DNA of 64,000 nt from assembly GCF_029892445.1 (NCBI RefSeq), contig NZ_JARXVJ010000001.1, positions 3,224,001 through 3,288,000 on the forward strand, given 5' to 3'. The DNA comes from Chryseobacterium sp. H1D6B. GTDB taxonomy: Bacteria; Bacteroidota; Bacteroidia; Flavobacteriales; Weeksellaceae. This document shows positions 17,432 to 25,261 of this stretch, piece by piece. The notes under the pieces are model-generated. The model saw only the letters and a list, made by a program, of their open reading frames with translations. It was not told the origin of the DNA and made no database searches. The translations under genes and the position numbers were made by a program. Numbering within the stretch: the first letter of the stretch is position 1; each line of letters begins with the position of its first letter.

Positions 17432-18424
17432 ATGAGCAACACTTACAAATCTGCTGGAGTAGACAAAGAAGAAGGATACAAAACCGTTGACAAGATCAAA
17501 AAAGCGGTTGGTGAAACCCATAATTCCAATGTATTGAATCATTTAGGGAGTTTTGGTGCTTTCTATGAGATTGGCGGTTACAAAAATCCTGTGTTAGTCT
17601 CAGGAACTGATGGAGTAGGAACTAAGCTGAAAGTAGCTTTAGATACTAAAAAATACGATTCTATCGGTATCGACTGTTTTGCAATGTGTGCTAATGATAT
17701 TCTTTGCCACGGTGCAAAACCATTATTCTTTTTAGATTATTTAGCTTGTGGTAAATTAGATTCTGAAATTGCTGCAGAGATCGTGTTAGGAATGGTAGCG
17801 GCATGTAAAGATAACAACTGTGCATTAATCGGCGGGGAAACTGCTGAAATGCCGGGAATGTACAAGCTGGGAGATTATGACGTTGCTGGATTCTGTGTAG
17901 GAATTGTAGAAAAAGACCAGATTATTGACGGTTCTAATATCAAGCCGGGCAACAAAATTATTGCACTGCCAAGTTCAGGATTCCACTCAAACGGATTTTC
18001 TTTAGTAAGAAAAGTATTCCCAAATTTTGAAGAAGAATTTGAAGGAAAGCCATTATATGAAACTTTATTAGTTCCGACAAGATTATACTACAAAGACATT
18101 CATAAAGTTCTTGAAGAAATAAAAGTAGGCGGAATTGCACACATTACAGGAGGAGGTCTGTACGAAAATGTTCCGAGAATTATTCCTGAAGGATTGTGTG
18201 CTTCTATTGATGCATCGAAAATAAGAATTCCAAGTGTCATGCTGGAATTGGAAAAAAGAGGAAATGTAAGCCGTGAAGAAATGTACGGAACATTCAATAT
18301 GGGAGTTGGGATGATCGTTGTAGTAGATCCAGAACATGCTGAAAAAGTATTACACCTGTTAGATGATGCCTACGAAATCGGTGAGATTACAGAAGGAAAT
18401 GAAAAAATTAATTTAACATTATAA
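17432..18424 (+). CDS. purM: Phosphoribosylformylglycinamidine cyclo-ligase (AIR synthetase)
   Basis: Fifth step of purine synthesis: ATP-dependent ring closure of FGAM to AIR in the cytoplasm. The 330 residues include the glycine-rich SGTDGVGTKLKVA, DCFAMCANDILCHGAKPLFFLDYLA and GGETAEMPGMYKLGDYDVAGFCVG, and ITGGGLYENVPRI in the C-terminal half, all PurM hallmarks. It is the first of five purine genes on the same strand. A separate promoter-terminator unit sits just ahead of it. The start is the only ATG in front of the conserved N-terminus. Confidence 0.96.
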   Translation: MSNTYKSAGVDKEEGYKTVDKIKKAVGETHNSNVLNHLGSFGAFYEIGGYKNPVLVSGTDGVGTKLKVALDTKKYDSIGIDCFAMCANDILCHGAKPLFFLDYLACGKLDSEIAAEIVLGMVAACKDNNCALIGGETAEMPGMYKLGDYDVAGFCVGIVEKDQIIDGSNIKPGNKIIALPSSGFHSNGFSLVRKVFPNFEEEFEGKPLYETLLVPTRLYYKDIHKVLEEIKVGGIAHITGGGLYENVPRIIPEGLCASIDASKIRIPSVMLELEKRGNVSREEMYGTFNMGVGMIVVVDPEHAEKVLHLLDDAYEIGEITEGNEKINLTL

Positions 18425-18437
18425 TAATGTAACAGTT

Positions 18438-18488
18438 TACCAATGTATCGTTATGCTAATTAATATATTTTACATGGATACATTGGTA
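18438..18488. repeat. 12-bp inverted repeat between purM and purN
   Basis: TACCAATGTATC (18438-18449) is perfectly inverted as GATACATTGGTA (18477-18488), separated by 27 AT-rich nucleotides. No T run follows. A related word (AATGTACC...GATACATT) occurs after purN at 19083-19103. Confidence 0.6.
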
Positions 18489-18514
18489 CATTTTTACACT
18501 GCTGCATTAATTAC

Positions 18515-19078
18515 ATGAAAAACATAGTTATACTCGTTTCAGGCTCCGGAACCAATCTTCAGAGAATTATAGATTCAATTGAAAGTGGCGACATTCAGAA
18601 TGCAAAGGTCAGTCTGGTAGTTGCCGATAGAGAATGTTACGGACTGGAAAGAGCGGCCAATCATAAGATTGATAATGTACTGATTCCAAGAGGAAAGAAT
18701 TTCAGCAGTGAATTGGATAAAATAATCCCGCAGGATACGGATCTTATTGTATTAGCAGGATTTTTATCAATTTTAAAACCTGAATTCTGTGAAAACTGGA
18801 ATGGGAAGATCATTAACATACACCCAGCATTGCTGCCGAAATTCGGAGGAAAAGGAATGTGGGGGATGAATGTCCATCATGCAGTGATTGAAGCTGGAGA
18901 AAAAGAAAGCGGAGCTACAGTACATTTTGTAACCTCAGGAATTGATGAGGGAGAAGCGATTCTTCAGAAATCATTTGAAGTTACTGAAAATGATACCGCG
19001 GAAACTTTAGCAGAAAAAGTACATCTGGTTGAATACGAAATTTTCCCGACAGCGATCAATAAAGTGTTAGGGAATTAA
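18515..19078 (+). CDS. purN: Phosphoribosylglycinamide formyltransferase
   Basis: Transfers a formyl group from 10-formyl-THF to GAR (third purine step). The 187 residues start with the phosphate loop ILVSGSGTNLQRII. The catalytic region HPALLPKFGGKGMWGMNVHHAVIEAGEKESGATVHFVTSGIDEGEAI contains the conserved HPSLLP-type histidine, GATVH and DEG motifs. It lies 90 nt after purM; the gap contains a long inverted repeat. The length is slightly short of the 200-210 usual, within the normal range for this phylum. Confidence 0.95.
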   Translation: MKNIVILVSGSGTNLQRIIDSIESGDIQNAKVSLVVADRECYGLERAANHKIDNVLIPRGKNFSSELDKIIPQDTDLIVLAGFLSILKPEFCENWNGKIINIHPALLPKFGGKGMWGMNVHHAVIEAGEKESGATVHFVTSGIDEGEAILQKSFEVTENDTAETLAEKVHLVEYEIFPTAINKVLGN

Positions 19079-19081
19079 AAA

Positions 19082-19204
19082 AAATGTACCCAATAGATAC
19101 ATTTCTATATCAGTAAAAATCTAAGTAATATAAAAGTAAATCCGGGGGTGAAAGACCGGGATACAGTTTGAAATAGCTGTGAAAAGTAAAAAATTGAAAG
19201 AAAA
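19082..19204 (+). promoter_or_regulatory. purN-purH intergenic leader with several hairpins
   Basis: AAATGTA (19082-19088) pairs with TACATTT (19098-19104). Further on, ATCCGG (19140-19145) can pair with CCGG-G-AT (19156-19162), and ACAG (19163-19166) with CTGT (19177-19180). The GC-rich CCGGGGG patch is unusual for this AT-rich gap and may be a structured purH leader. I could not match it to the ZTP riboswitch consensus. Confidence 0.3.
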
Positions 19205-20722
19205 ATGAGCAAAAAAAGAGTTTTAATCAGTGTTTCTGACAAAAGCGGATTGATAGAATTCGCCCAGTTTTTGGAAGCCCAAAACTATGAATTGATTTCT
19301 ACGGGGGGAACTTTCAAACATTTGAAGGAGGCAGGTTTAAATCCAATTCAGATCGATGAGGTGACTAATTTCCCTGAAATGCTGGACGGAAGAGTGAAAA
19401 CTTTACACCCGAAAGTACACGGAGGACTGTTGGCTGTACGTTCAAACGAAGAGCACATGAGAACAGTTCAGGAACACGGAATTGATCTGATCGACATGGT
19501 GATCGTAAATCTTTATCCTTTCTTTGAAAATGTAAACAAAGATATTTCATTACATGAAAAAGTAGAGTTTATCGACATCGGAGGCCCGTCAATGCTTCGT
19601 TCTGCAGCGAAAAACTTTGATTCTGTTACCGTAATTACAGATGTTGAAGATTATGCTACAGTGAAAATTGAAATGGAACAGAACGGGGATACTTACATTG
19701 AAACTCGTAAAAAATTGGCAGGAAAGGTGTTTAACCTTACTTCTGCTTATGATGCTGCTATTTCAAGAATGCTTTTAGATGAAGAGTATCCAGCTTATCT
19801 TAATGCTTCTTACAGAAAAGCTTCTGACCTTAGATATGGTGAAAATCCGCATCAGACGGCAGCTTACTATGTTTCTACTTTCGAGAACGGTGCCATGAAA
19901 GATTTCGAACAGTTAGGAGGAAAAGAACTTTCTTTCAATAACCTTAGAGATATGGATCTATGCTGGAAAGTAGTCACTGAATTTAAAGAAGAAATGGCAT
20001 GCTGTGCAGTGAAGCATTCTACCCCTTGCGGTGTTGCTATCGGTACTTCAGCATTGGAAACTTATCAGAAAACCTTTGAATGCGACCCGATTTCTATTTT
20101 TGGCGGAATTGTTGCTATGAACTATAAAATCGATGCATCAACTGCTGAAGAATTAAACAAGACTTTCCTGGAAATTGTAATGGCTCCTGATTTTGATGAA
20201 GCTGCATTAGAAGTTTTAAGAAAGAAGAAAAATTTAAGAATTATAAAAATTGTAAATCCAGTTTCGGATAAACAGACTTGGGTGAAAATCGACGGCGGAA
20301 TTTTGGTTCAGGACAATGATACCCACTTCTCAGATGATATCAAAGTGGTTACTAACGTACAGCCTACAGAACAACAGAAGAAAGCATTGCTTTTCTCACA
20401 GAGAGTAGTAAAATACGTTAAATCAAATGCTATTGTTGTTTCTAACGGTATTCAGGCTTTCGGGATCGGAGGAGGTCAGGTGAACAGAATCTGGGCTACT
20501 GAACAGGCGATTGAAAGAGCGAAAGAAAAATTCGAAGGAAATTTAGTATTAGCATCTGACGCATTTTTCCCTTTCCGTGATGTAGTAGATTTCTGCGCAA
20601 AAGAAGGAATTACTGCGATTATCCAGCCTGGAGGAAGTGTAAAAGATCAGGACAGTATTGATGCTGCTAATGAGCATAACATTCCGATGATGTTCACGGG
20701 TGTTAGACATTTTTTACATTGA
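19205..20722 (+). CDS. purH: Bifunctional AICAR transformylase / IMP cyclohydrolase
   Basis: Catalyses the last two steps to IMP. The N-terminal MGS-like cyclohydrolase domain (residues 1 to about 190) has [22 protein letters not shown] and [15 protein letters not shown]. The transformylase domain has [14 protein letters not shown], the catalytic [11 protein letters not shown] and the C-terminal [51 protein letters not shown]. The 505 residues are full length. It is preceded by a possibly structured leader of 126 nt. Confidence 0.97.
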   Translation: MSKKRVLISVSDKSGLIEFAQFLEAQNYELISTGGTFKHLKEAGLNPIQIDEVTNFPEMLDGRVKTLHPKVHGGLLAVRSNEEHMRTVQEHGIDLIDMVIVNLYPFFENVNKDISLHEKVEFIDIGGPSMLRSAAKNFDSVTVITDVEDYATVKIEMEQNGDTYIETRKKLAGKVFNLTSAYDAAISRMLLDEEYPAYLNASYRKASDLRYGENPHQTAAYYVSTFENGAMKDFEQLGGKELSFNNLRDMDLCWKVVTEFKEEMACCAVKHSTPCGVAIGTSALETYQKTFECDPISIFGGIVAMNYKIDASTAEELNKTFLEIVMAPDFDEAALEVLRKKKNLRIIKIVNPVSDKQTWVKIDGGILVQDNDTHFSDDIKVVTNVQPTEQQKKALLFSQRVVKYVKSNAIVVSNGIQAFGIGGGQVNRIWATEQAIERAKEKFEGNLVLASDAFFPFRDVVDFCAKEGITAIIQPGGSVKDQDSIDAANEHNIPMMFTGVRHFLH

Positions 20723-20751
20723 TTAAAATAGAATTAAATTATATTTTGGGA

Positions 20752-20783
20752 TTGTATTTATAGCATCCAAAATTATATATTTG
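20752..20783 (+). promoter_or_regulatory. Promoter of purD
   Basis: TTG (20752-20754), 21 nt, then TATATTTG (20776-20783), matching the Bacteroidetes -33/-7 pattern. It lies 30 nt before the purD start, so purD can be transcribed separately from purH. Confidence 0.55.
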
Positions 20784-20813
20784 TAAATTATAGACTAGTT
20801 AATTAAATAAAGT

Positions 20814-22052
20814 ATGAGAATATTAATCATAGGAGAAGGTGGAAGAGAATCTGCTCTTGCAACAAAACTTCATAAAGACTCTAGAGTTACTAAAATGTTT
20901 TTTGCAAATGGAAACGCTACTACCGATGAAATTGGGAAAAATGTTCATTTATCAGAGATTAAAGAACTTAGAGATTTCGCAATTAAAGAAAAAGTAGACT
21001 TAACAATTGTAGGTCCTGAAGCACCGCTTGTAGCTGGGTTGAAGGACGAATTTAAAAAGCATGATCTTAAAGTTTTTGGTCCCAATCAAAAAGTAGCAAG
21101 CCTTGAAGGAAGTAAAGCTTTCTCTAAGAAATTTATGCAGACCTATGATATCAAAACAGCAAAAGCTGTGGTATTTGATTCATATCCTGAAGCTAAAGAA
21201 TATGTGAAGACACAAGAATATCCTTTAGTGATCAAAGCAAGTGGTTTAGCAGGTGGAAAAGGAGTTGTCATTTGTGACACTTTAGAAGAAGCTGAAGCTA
21301 CAATCCACGATTTCATGATCCGCAGGATTTATGGAGATGCCGGGATCCGTTTAGTTATCGAAGAATATTTACAAGGTTTTGAAGCTTCAATCATTGCGTT
21401 TTCAAACGGAGAAAAAATATTCCCTTGTATCGCAGCAAAAGATTATAAAAAAGCCGGTAACGGTGATAAAGGACCTAATACAGGAGGGATGGGATCTGTA
21501 GCACCAAGCCCTGAATTTACTCAGGAGCATTATGCAGATTTCGAACAGCATATTTTAGAACCTACTGTAAAAGGACTTAAAGCAGAAGGTTTCACTTTTA
21601 AAGGAATCATTTTCTTTGGATTAATGATCACTAAAAAAGGAACTTATCTATTAGAATACAACATGAGATTTGGAGATCCTGAAACTCAGGTACTGCTTGC
21701 TCTTATGGAAAACAACTTACTGGATGTTATCAATGACTGTATGGACGGTAAAGACATCGAACTTAAGTTCAAGGATGAAAAAGCGGTCTGTTTAGTAATG
21801 TGTTCTGGAGGATATCCCGGAACTATTGAAACAGGATTTGAAATCGTAGGAATGGATAAAGCTGTTCACAGCCAGGTACTAAGTGCCGGTGCTGTAAAAA
21901 AAGGAGACAAAGTAGTTTCTAACGGCGGAAGAGTTCTTAATATAGTAGCTACAGGTGCTACCTATGAGGATGCCAGAAAGAAAGTATACGAAGATGCCCT
22001 TCATGTACATTTCGACTACAGCTTCTACAGAGAAGACATCGGAAAGTTTTAA
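20814..22052 (+). CDS. purD: Phosphoribosylamine-glycine ligase (GAR synthetase)
   Basis: ATP-grasp enzyme for the second purine step, joining phosphoribosylamine and glycine. The 412 residues include the N-terminal ILIIGEGGRESALATKL, the ATP-grasp YPLVIKASGLAGGKGVVICD, GPNTGGMGSVAPSPEFT, and the metal-binding LLEYNMRFGDPETQVLLALMENNLLDV. These are canonical PurD. It is followed by a terminator hairpin at 22066 and then guaA. Confidence 0.96.
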   Translation: MRILIIGEGGRESALATKLHKDSRVTKMFFANGNATTDEIGKNVHLSEIKELRDFAIKEKVDLTIVGPEAPLVAGLKDEFKKHDLKVFGPNQKVASLEGSKAFSKKFMQTYDIKTAKAVVFDSYPEAKEYVKTQEYPLVIKASGLAGGKGVVICDTLEEAEATIHDFMIRRIYGDAGIRLVIEEYLQGFEASIIAFSNGEKIFPCIAAKDYKKAGNGDKGPNTGGMGSVAPSPEFTQEHYADFEQHILEPTVKGLKAEGFTFKGIIFFGLMITKKGTYLLEYNMRFGDPETQVLLALMENNLLDVINDCMDGKDIELKFKDEKAVCLVMCSGGYPGTIETGFEIVGMDKAVHSQVLSAGAVKKGDKVVSNGGRVLNIVATGATYEDARKKVYEDALHVHFDYSFYREDIGKF

Positions 22053-22065
22053 TAAAATCATAAAA

Positions 22066-22097
22066 AAAGATTTGGAGCGTTTCCAAGTCTTTTTTTG
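22066..22097 (+). terminator. Terminator after purD
   Basis: AAAGATTTGGA (22066-22076) pairs with TCCAAGTCTTT (22082-22092) with one wobble, followed by a T run to 22097. Confidence 0.75.
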
Positions 22098-22137
22098 TAA
22101 AACGTTTATCTGCTGTAATTTTTTTATTAACAGGACC

Positions 22138-22151
22138 GGGATTCATCCCCG
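22138..22151. repeat. GGGA-TTCA-TCCC hairpin, copy 2 of the TTCA family
   Basis: GGGA (22138-22141) pairs with TCCC around a TTCA loop, extended imperfectly by CCG on the left and CG on the right. There is no T run. The closing base pair is A-T where the copy at 12693 has C-G, a compensatory difference. Confidence 0.45.
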
Positions 22152-22170
22152 ATAATAAAGGCAGATAAAA

Positions 22171-22184
22171 TTGGCTTCAGCCAA
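22171..22184. repeat. TTGGC-TTCA-GCCAA hairpin, copy 3 of the TTCA family
   Basis: A perfect 14-nt palindrome 32 nt before guaA, with the same TTCA loop as 12693-12710 and 22138-22151. The following AAAACTTA resembles AAAACCTA after an AGCC at 12732-12743, suggesting shared ancestry beyond the stem. Confidence 0.5.
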
Positions 22185-22215
22185 AACTTAAAATTTATAA
22201 CTCATAATTTAAAAA

Positions 22216-23745
22216 ATGAATAACGGTATTATCATATTAGATTTTGGATCTCAGTACAACCAGCTTATTGGAAGAAGAATCCGTGAGATGGGTGTATATT
22301 CTGAAATCTTGCCTTTCAATACGCCATTAGCCACTATTTTAGAAAGACAGCCGAGAGGAATTATCCTTTCCGGAGGGCCAAGTTCTGTAAATGCAGAAAA
22401 TGCTCATCTGGTTGAAAAAGAATTATACGAGCAGGGAATTCCTGTATTGGGAATCTGCTACGGGATGCAGCTTACAGCCCACCTTTTAGGAGGAAAAGTA
22501 AATAAAGGAGAAAAAGGAGAGTATGGAAAAGCTCATTTAGATATCATTAAAGAAAATGCTTTGCTGAAAGGGGTTTCTCAAAACTCTGTTGTTTGGATGA
22601 GCCATTTTGATGAAGTAGGAGAACTGCCTGCAGGTTTTGAATTAAATGCAAAATCAGGCGTTATAGCTTCTATTTCTAATCCTGAAAAACAAATTTACTG
22701 TGTTCAGTTCCACCCGGAAGTTTCCCACACGGAAGAAGGGGGTAAAATGCTTGAAAACTTCGTTTTTGGAATCTGTAATGCAGAAAAGAACTGGAAACTG
22801 ACCAATTATATTGAAAAAACAGTAGCAGAGATCCGTGAAAGAGTAGGAGACAATAAAGTGATTCTTGGACTTTCCGGAGGTGTTGACTCTTCTGTAGCCG
22901 CTGTTTTAATTCACAAAGCAATTGGAGACCAGCTGCAGTGTATCTTCGTTGATACAGGACTTTTAAGAAAGAACGAAGACGTAAAAGTAATGGAAAATTA
23001 CGGCGAGCATTTTAACATGAATATTAAATTGGTTGATGCTTCAGAAAGATTCCTTACAAAATTAGCCGGAGTAGACGATCCTGAACAAAAAAGAAAAATC
23101 ATCGGAAACGAATTTATTCATGTTTTTGATGAAGAATCCCATAAAATAGAAGGCGCTAAATTCTTAGCACAGGGAACCATCTATCCTGACGTTATCGAAA
23201 GCCAGTCTGTAAACGGACCTTCAGCAGTGATCAAATCCCACCACAATGTTGGCGGACTACCAGAAGAAATGGATTTTGAACTGTTAGAGCCGTTAAGAGA
23301 GCTTTTCAAGGATGAAGTAAGAAAAGTGGGGGAAGAACTAGGCATTCCTCATCATCTGGTACACAGACACCCTTTCCCTGGACCTGGTTTAGGAATCAGA
23401 ATTTTAGGAGCTGTAGATGCTGAAAAAGTGAAAATTCTTCAGGAGGCTGATGATATTTTCATTGAAGAATTATATAAAAATGATCTTTACGAAAAAGTTT
23501 CTCAGGCTTTCGTAGTATTACTTCCTGTAAAATCTGTAGGAGTAATGGGTGATGAAAGAACTTATGAATACACAGCTGTAGTCCGTTCTGCAAATACAAT
23601 CGATTTTATGACGGCAACCTGGAGCAGACTTCCGTATGAGTTTTTAGATACTGTTTCCAGCAGAATCATCAACGAAGTAAGAGGAATCAACAGAGTCGCT
23701 TATGATATTTCAAGCAAACCGCCTGCAACTATTGAATGGGAATAA
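22216..23745 (+). CDS. guaA: GMP synthase (glutamine-hydrolysing)
   Basis: Converts XMP to GMP using glutamine and ATP. The glutaminase domain has the nucleophile in LGICYGMQLTAH and the dyad in YCVQFHPEVSHTEEGG. The synthase domain has the PP-loop LGLSGGVDSSVAAVL, and the C-terminal dimerisation domain has HRHPFPGPGLGIRILG and ends KPPATIEWE. The 509 residues are full length. It closes the purine block and has a strong terminator 31 nt downstream. Confidence 0.97.
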   Translation: MNNGIIILDFGSQYNQLIGRRIREMGVYSEILPFNTPLATILERQPRGIILSGGPSSVNAENAHLVEKELYEQGIPVLGICYGMQLTAHLLGGKVNKGEKGEYGKAHLDIIKENALLKGVSQNSVVWMSHFDEVGELPAGFELNAKSGVIASISNPEKQIYCVQFHPEVSHTEEGGKMLENFVFGICNAEKNWKLTNYIEKTVAEIRERVGDNKVILGLSGGVDSSVAAVLIHKAIGDQLQCIFVDTGLLRKNEDVKVMENYGEHFNMNIKLVDASERFLTKLAGVDDPEQKRKIIGNEFIHVFDEESHKIEGAKFLAQGTIYPDVIESQSVNGPSAVIKSHHNVGGLPEEMDFELLEPLRELFKDEVRKVGEELGIPHHLVHRHPFPGPGLGIRILGAVDAEKVKILQEADDIFIEELYKNDLYEKVSQAFVVLLPVKSVGVMGDERTYEYTAVVRSANTIDFMTATWSRLPYEFLDTVSSRIINEVRGINRVAYDISSKPPATIEWE

Positions 23746-23776
23746 TTTTCCAGTCAATGTTTAAAATAAAAAAAAT

Positions 23777-23806
23777 CCTGCTTATCTTTTTAAGCAGGGT
23801 TTTTTA
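23777..23806 (+). terminator. Terminator after guaA
   Basis: CCTGCTTA (23777-23784) pairs with TAAGCAGG (23791-23798), loop TCTTTT, then GTTTTTT. Confidence 0.85.
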
Positions 23807-23906
23807 TTCCCATGCTGTTTTTATATTACAATTTATCGAGGGAATTATTATAAATTTAAAAACATAAATCCTTTGAAATTAAAATTTTAAATAAACATTC
23901 TGCAGC

Positions 23907-24872
23907 ATGAAAATAAAACAGCTATTGATCATTGCCGGCCTTTGTTCAATCCTGGCGGGCTGTATGGTTTCCAATAAAAATGATGATCATACAAACAGCT
24001 ATTCCTGGTTTCCTTTTTCATGGTATGCCGCAAATCTTTCAGGAAAGAATTTTGATAAAGTAGCCATGCTTGTTCCGGTTAAGGTAAATGATTTAAAAGC
24101 CAGTTTCACCCTGCAGTTTGATTTGGGAAGTGATGCAACGATTATCTATGGAAATACAATAAACAGCTATTACAAACAGAATGAGATGAAAAATTTCATT
24201 GTAGAAAGTTCTAAGTCGACGGATGATGGAGGTAAAACAGTATATGCCACGAAAGGACTTGTCTATCATTTCGGAAAACTGTCCAAAGATAATTTAATGT
24301 ATAAAGATGATTATGGAGATAAAATTCCCCAAGATTCATTGTTTACTAAGAATCCAAAACATATAGGCAGTTTAGGAGCTGATGTTTTTAATGATAAAAT
24401 ATTAATCATTGATTATCCTAATAAAAGAATGTGCGTCCTTGATTCTTTGGATGACTACTGGAAAAAAAGGACAACATTTGTAGAGGCAAGATCTAAAAAC
24501 GGCAGGCTGCATATTCCATTGACTATTAATAACCAAATACATTGGTTTTTATTTGACACCGGCGCAAGCTTATTTCCGATAAATACCAATAAAGAACTAT
24601 GGAGTTCAATAATAGATAAAACAGCAAAGACAGATACTATTATTGCAAACTCTTGGGGAGATAAAGTTAAATTCTTTGGAAGACCGATCAAAGAAAAAGT
24701 CTATTTAGGGAAAAGAAAACTTGAAGACAATTATGCCTGGTATAATGAAAACGAAAGGCTTCAGGAGTTTAATAAGGATGAAGAGGTAGACGGCTTAACA
24801 GGAAATGCTTTTTTCTTCAATAATATTGTAGTGCTGGACTTCAAAAATAAAAAGTTTGGAGTGGTAAATTAA
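23907..24872 (+). CDS. Lipoprotein with two retropepsin-like aspartic protease repeats
   Basis: Predicted SPII lipoprotein (lipobox LAGC, acylated Cys at about residue 19) of 321 residues. It carries two copies of an aspartic-protease-like pattern. Copy 1 has LQFDLGSDATIIYGN (D72) and closes with LGADVFNDKILIIDYPNKRMCV. Copy 2 has WFLFDTGASLFPIN (D217, a true DTGA motif) and closes with LTGNAFFFNNIVVLDFKNKKFGV. Retropepsin-like domains normally carry one such unit and dimerise; here both lobes are in one chain, as in pepsins. Copy 1 has DLGS, so its catalytic competence is less certain. A peptidase role in the cell envelope is plausible but unproven. No operon partner is seen. Confidence 0.7.
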   Translation: MKIKQLLIIAGLCSILAGCMVSNKNDDHTNSYSWFPFSWYAANLSGKNFDKVAMLVPVKVNDLKASFTLQFDLGSDATIIYGNTINSYYKQNEMKNFIVESSKSTDDGGKTVYATKGLVYHFGKLSKDNLMYKDDYGDKIPQDSLFTKNPKHIGSLGADVFNDKILIIDYPNKRMCVLDSLDDYWKKRTTFVEARSKNGRLHIPLTINNQIHWFLFDTGASLFPINTNKELWSSIIDKTAKTDTIIANSWGDKVKFFGRPIKEKVYLGKRKLEDNYAWYNENERLQEFNKDEEVDGLTGNAFFFNNIVVLDFKNKKFGVVN

Positions 24873-25113
24873 AAGACCTGTGGTTAAAGAATTAAAATAA
24901 AAAGCAGGCCGTAATTGAAAGAAAAATAATGCTCATGCTGTTTTAAATAAAAATTACCTGTAAATGGGATATATTGATTTTTAAGTATTATTTTAATATT
25001 TATGATTATAATCATAAGTTATTATCTTATTATGTCTTAAATTTGATAAAGAATTAAATGATACTTAATCAGGTGTCAGTTATAATAAATTTTTTTTTTC
25101 ATCATTTGTGTTT

Positions 25114-25139
25114 AGCCTTCCCCAGCGGAGGCTTTTTTT
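25114..25139 (+). terminator. Terminator-like hairpin with T run
   Basis: AGCCT (25114-25118) pairs with AGGCT (25128-25132), extended by CC/GG across a one-base bulge, and followed by seven T. It lies about 240 nt after the lipoprotein gene, so it could end a long 3' UTR or an unrecognised short transcript. Confidence 0.5.
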
Positions 25140-25193
25140 CTGCCTTTTCGGCTGCAATGATAAATATCTGACAATTTAAATGCGCTTCTTTTA

Positions 25194-25208
25194 CTTATAC
25201 TGTATAAG
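25194..25208. promoter_or_regulatory. Perfect palindrome, candidate operator
   Basis: CTTATAC-T-GTATAAG is a perfect 7+1+7 inverted repeat, 53 nt before the GNAT-nitrilase start. The position suits a repressor or activator site. No regulator gene is adjacent. Confidence 0.4.
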
Positions 25209-25261
25209 GTTGTTTCCGTTTAAATTAATTTTTTTACTTAAATTTAATAAAATTACATCAA

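Larger units (their letters stand above)
24873..25261. other. Intergenic region, no gene seen
   Basis: These 389 AT-rich bases hold a terminator-like hairpin at 25114-25139 and a 15-nt palindrome at 25194-25208. The rest contains only very short frames without a credible start. Confidence 0.5.

Noticed and set aside
19140..19180. Possible ZTP riboswitch before purH
   Set aside because: The CCGGGGG patch is suggestive, but the second conserved ZTP element (CCGCCUGGGCA type) is absent, so no riboswitch class is claimed.
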